DNA from: an uncultured Verrucomicrobiae bacterium
GTDB lineage: Bacteria > Verrucomicrobiota > Verrucomicrobiia > Verrucomicrobiales > Akkermansiaceae
Assembly (NCBI GenBank): GCA_937957985.1
Contig: CALGOH010000102.1
Span: 1-5,972 of the forward strand
DNA: 5,972 bases
Reading direction: 5' to 3'
The position numbers and the translations under genes were made by a program. Each line of letters opens with the position of its first letter. Positions within the stretch are counted from its first letter, which is position 1. Positions 4,311-5,972 of this stretch are shown one piece after another. A model generated the notes under the pieces. It was not told the origin of the DNA. It ran no database searches and was given only the letters and a program-made list of their open reading frames with translations.

Positions 4311-5461
4311 TCCCCGACCCGACATCCCTCTCGGCTCCCACCCTCGAAACGGGTGCGGACGACGACCAACTGTTGCGGGTCTCGCTGGGACCGCAGCACC
4401 CGTCCACCCACGGGGTTTTCCGGATGAACGTCGTGCTCGACGGCGAGACGGTCATTCGCCTCAAGCCGGTCTTCGGCTACCTCCACCGCAACCACGAGAA
4501 GATTGCCGAAGGCGGCCCCTACCTGCATTCGATGCCCTACACCGACCGGCTCGACTACATCTGCCCGCTGACCAACAACTGGGCCTATGCGCTGGCGGTC
4601 GAGAAGCTCGCCGGCATCGAGGTCCCCGAGCGCGCCGAGTACATGCGCGTGATCCTCGGCGAGCTGACCCGCCTGATCAACCACACCGCCTTCATGGGCT
4701 TCATCCTCGGCGACATGGGCGCCTGGGGCTCGGCCCTGATGTATGCCTTCCGCGAGCGGGAAAAGATCCTCGACCTCTTCGAGGACCTCACCGGTGCGCG
4801 GATGATGGCCAACTTCATGCGCTTCGGCGGCTGCCGCTACGACCTGCCGGAAGGTTGGGCCGGGCAGGTATCGAAGATCGTCGATGAATACGGTCCCTTC
4901 CTCGACGAGATGGAGACCTTCCTGGTCGGCAACGAGGTGCTGCTCGCCCGCTCGCAGGACGTCGGCCAACTCCCGGCCGAGAAGCTCATCAACGGTGGCG
5001 TCACCGGCCCCATGCTGCGCGCCGCCGGCGTCAGCTACGACATCCGCAATGTCGATACCTACGGCATCTACGGCCGCTTCGATTTCCGCATCCCGCTGGG
5101 TGAGAAGGGCGACGTCTACGACCGCATCATGATCCGCTTCCTCGAGATGCGGGAGTCGCTGAAGATCCTGCGCCAGGCCCTCGACGGCCTGCCCGAGGGC
5201 GATTTCATCCACCCGAAGGCAAAGCTGCGCAACTTCAAGCCACCGGTCGGCGAGGCCTACGGCCGCATCGAGGGACCGAAGGGCGAACTCGGCTTTTATC
5301 TGGCCAGCGACGGCAGCACGGACCCCTACCGTTTCCGCGTCCGCGCCCCCAGCTTCGTGAATCTAACATTACTCGAGGACATGTGCCTCGGCCTCGACCT
5401 GGCCGACGTCGTCATCATCCTCGGCAGCATCGACATCGTGTTGGGGGAGGTGGACCGATGA
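4307..5461 (+). CDS. nuoD: NADH-quinone oxidoreductase subunit D
   Basis: NuoD (49-kDa subunit) forms the quinone-binding cavity with NuoB, facing cluster N2. The product has 384 residues, normal for a stand-alone NuoD. GPQHPSTHGVFRM (28-40) carries the quinone-site histidines H31 and H35, and Y84 in TDRLDY (79-84) matches the quinone-contacting tyrosine known from Thermus (H34, H38 and Y87, the same offset of three). Other blocks are GYLHRNHEKIAE (57-68), RVILGELTRLINH (114-126), NGGVTGPMLRA (229-239) and the C-terminal GSIDIVLGEVDR (373-384). The ATG at 4307 overlaps the nuoC stop; no Shine-Dalgarno is visible, so translation probably depends on coupling. The same frame is open upstream to 4178 but lies within nuoC. 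An unusual run of AT-rich codons (AAT CTA ACA TTA) encodes residues 352-355. The TGA overlaps the nuoI start. Confidence 0.98.
   Translation: MIPDPTSLSAPTLETGADDDQLLRVSLGPQHPSTHGVFRMNVVLDGETVIRLKPVFGYLHRNHEKIAEGGPYLHSMPYTDRLDYICPLTNNWAYALAVEKLAGIEVPERAEYMRVILGELTRLINHTAFMGFILGDMGAWGSALMYAFREREKILDLFEDLTGARMMANFMRFGGCRYDLPEGWAGQVSKIVDEYGPFLDEMETFLVGNEVLLARSQDVGQLPAEKLINGGVTGPMLRAAGVSYDIRNVDTYGIYGRFDFRIPLGEKGDVYDRIMIRFLEMRESLKILRQALDGLPEGDFIHPKAKLRNFKPPVGEAYGRIEGPKGELGFYLASDGSTDPYRFRVRAPSFVNLTLLEDMCLGLDLADVVIILGSIDIVLGEVDR
5443..5450 (+). promoter_or_regulatory. Shine-Dalgarno of nuoI
   Basis: GGGGGAGG at the end of nuoD stands 7 nt before the ATG at 5458. Together with the ATGA overlap it fixes the nuoI start and the long N-terminus. 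Confidence 0.75.
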
Positions 5462-5972
5462 AACCGAACACTCCCACCACCACCGAACCCGCAACACCTC
5501 CGGAAAAGCCCGCCAAGTGGGTGCTGCCTGGGCTAGGCCTGCTGCAGGGACTCGCGGTCACCGGCAAGAACATGGTCCAGAGCTTCTACAAGAAGGAGCG
5601 GATGACCACGGTTCAATATCCGGAGCAACGCGCGCCGATCAGCCCCAACTACCGCAACATCCCCTTCCTCTGCTACGACGACGACCCCGAGACCGGCCTG
5701 CGCTGCACCGCCTGCAAGATGTGCGAGAAGTCCTGCCCGCCGGAGTGCATCTACATCGTGATGGACCGCGATGAGAACGGCAAGGCACTCAAACGCCCCA
5801 AGGTCTTCGACATCGACGCTTCGGTCTGCATGGGCTGCGGCATCTGCGCCGAGGTCTGCCCCTTCGACTCGATCTACATGGATGGCCAGTTCGAGCTCGC
5901 CACCGACAACCGCTTCGAGGGTCTGCAGCTCCACCTCGATGATCACGCCAAGCCGGCCGAATACCATCGCAA
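5458..5972 (+). CDS. nuoI: NADH-quinone oxidoreductase subunit I, 5' part
   Basis: NuoI is the two-[4Fe-4S] ferredoxin-like subunit (clusters N6a and N6b) that carries electrons toward N2 in NuoB. The frame is open to the window end, with 171 residues visible. The first motif is C83-x2-C86-x2-C89-x3-C93-P (CTACKMCEKSCP), the second C124-x2-C127-x2-C130-x3-C134-P (CMGCGICAEVCP). C72 and C97 are extra cysteines outside the motifs. VQYPEQRAPISPNYR (52-66) and FELATDNR (145-152) are typical NuoI flanks. The N-terminus has a Pro/Thr-rich extension (1-20) followed by a hydrophobic stretch (21-40) where NuoI usually has its short membrane-associated helices. It follows nuoD directly with an ATGA overlap, whereas the common order puts nuoE, F, G and H or at least nuoH between them. 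The end of the gene is not visible. Confidence 0.96.
   Translation, partial: MKPNTPTTTEPATPPEKPAKWVLPGLGLLQGLAVTGKNMVQSFYKKERMTTVQYPEQRAPISPNYRNIPFLCYDDDPETGLRCTACKMCEKSCPPECIYIVMDRDENGKALKRPKVFDIDASVCMGCGICAEVCPFDSIYMDGQFELATDNRFEGLQLHLDDHAKPAEYHR

Noticed and set aside
3486..4325. A 279-codon minus-strand open frame antisense to nuoB and nuoC
   Set aside because: It spans two confirmed plus-strand genes and their junction; low-complexity Arg/Gly/Val composition typical of antisense GC-rich DNA.
4286..5212. A 308-codon minus-strand open frame antisense to nuoD
   Set aside because: GC-rich shadow of nuoD with no recognisable protein features.

Overview
The window is high-GC DNA (clearly above 60% by eye) that most resembles a Verrucomicrobium of the Luteolibacter/Haloferula kind; a planctomycete is the main alternative. 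The reasons are a PSD1 (DUF1553) protein followed at once by a DUF1501 protein, a gene pair typical of the Planctomycetes-Verrucomicrobia group, and the style of the respiratory genes. The taxonomic call is inference.

Bases 2-790 hold the 3' part of a DUF1553/PSD1 gene, with a degenerate hexanucleotide array in frame near the window edge. A short spacer with a palindromic repeat leads to a complete secreted DUF1501 gene (840-2303). The two genes are probably one transcription unit for an exported pair of unknown exact function, often discussed in connection with polysaccharide or sulfated-substrate use.

The spacer 2304-2610 has no convincing gene. It is rich in inverted repeats: an imperfect structure of about 88 nt, a small GC hairpin, and two consecutive strong hairpins just before nuoA. 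It probably holds the promoter and leader of the next operon.

From 2611 to the end, five genes for respiratory complex I are packed tightly: nuoA, nuoB, nuoC, nuoD and the start of nuoI. They encode one membrane subunit (A) and peripheral-arm subunits that form the quinone site (B, D), a scaffold (C) and the two-[4Fe-4S] wire (I). Three junctions overlap (A/B by 11 nt, C/D and D/I by ATGA). The nuoB/nuoC junction is the exception. There a 74-bp insert, flanked by a perfect 10-bp direct repeat that includes the start codon, carries a hairpin repeat, a new ribosome binding site and a 25-codon mini-ORF coupled at both ends by ATGA overlaps. A related hairpin repeat lies before the DUF1501 gene. 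This putative mobile, start-codon-duplicating element is the most interesting thing in the window. Also notable is that nuoI follows nuoD directly, with nuoE, F, G and H absent from that position.
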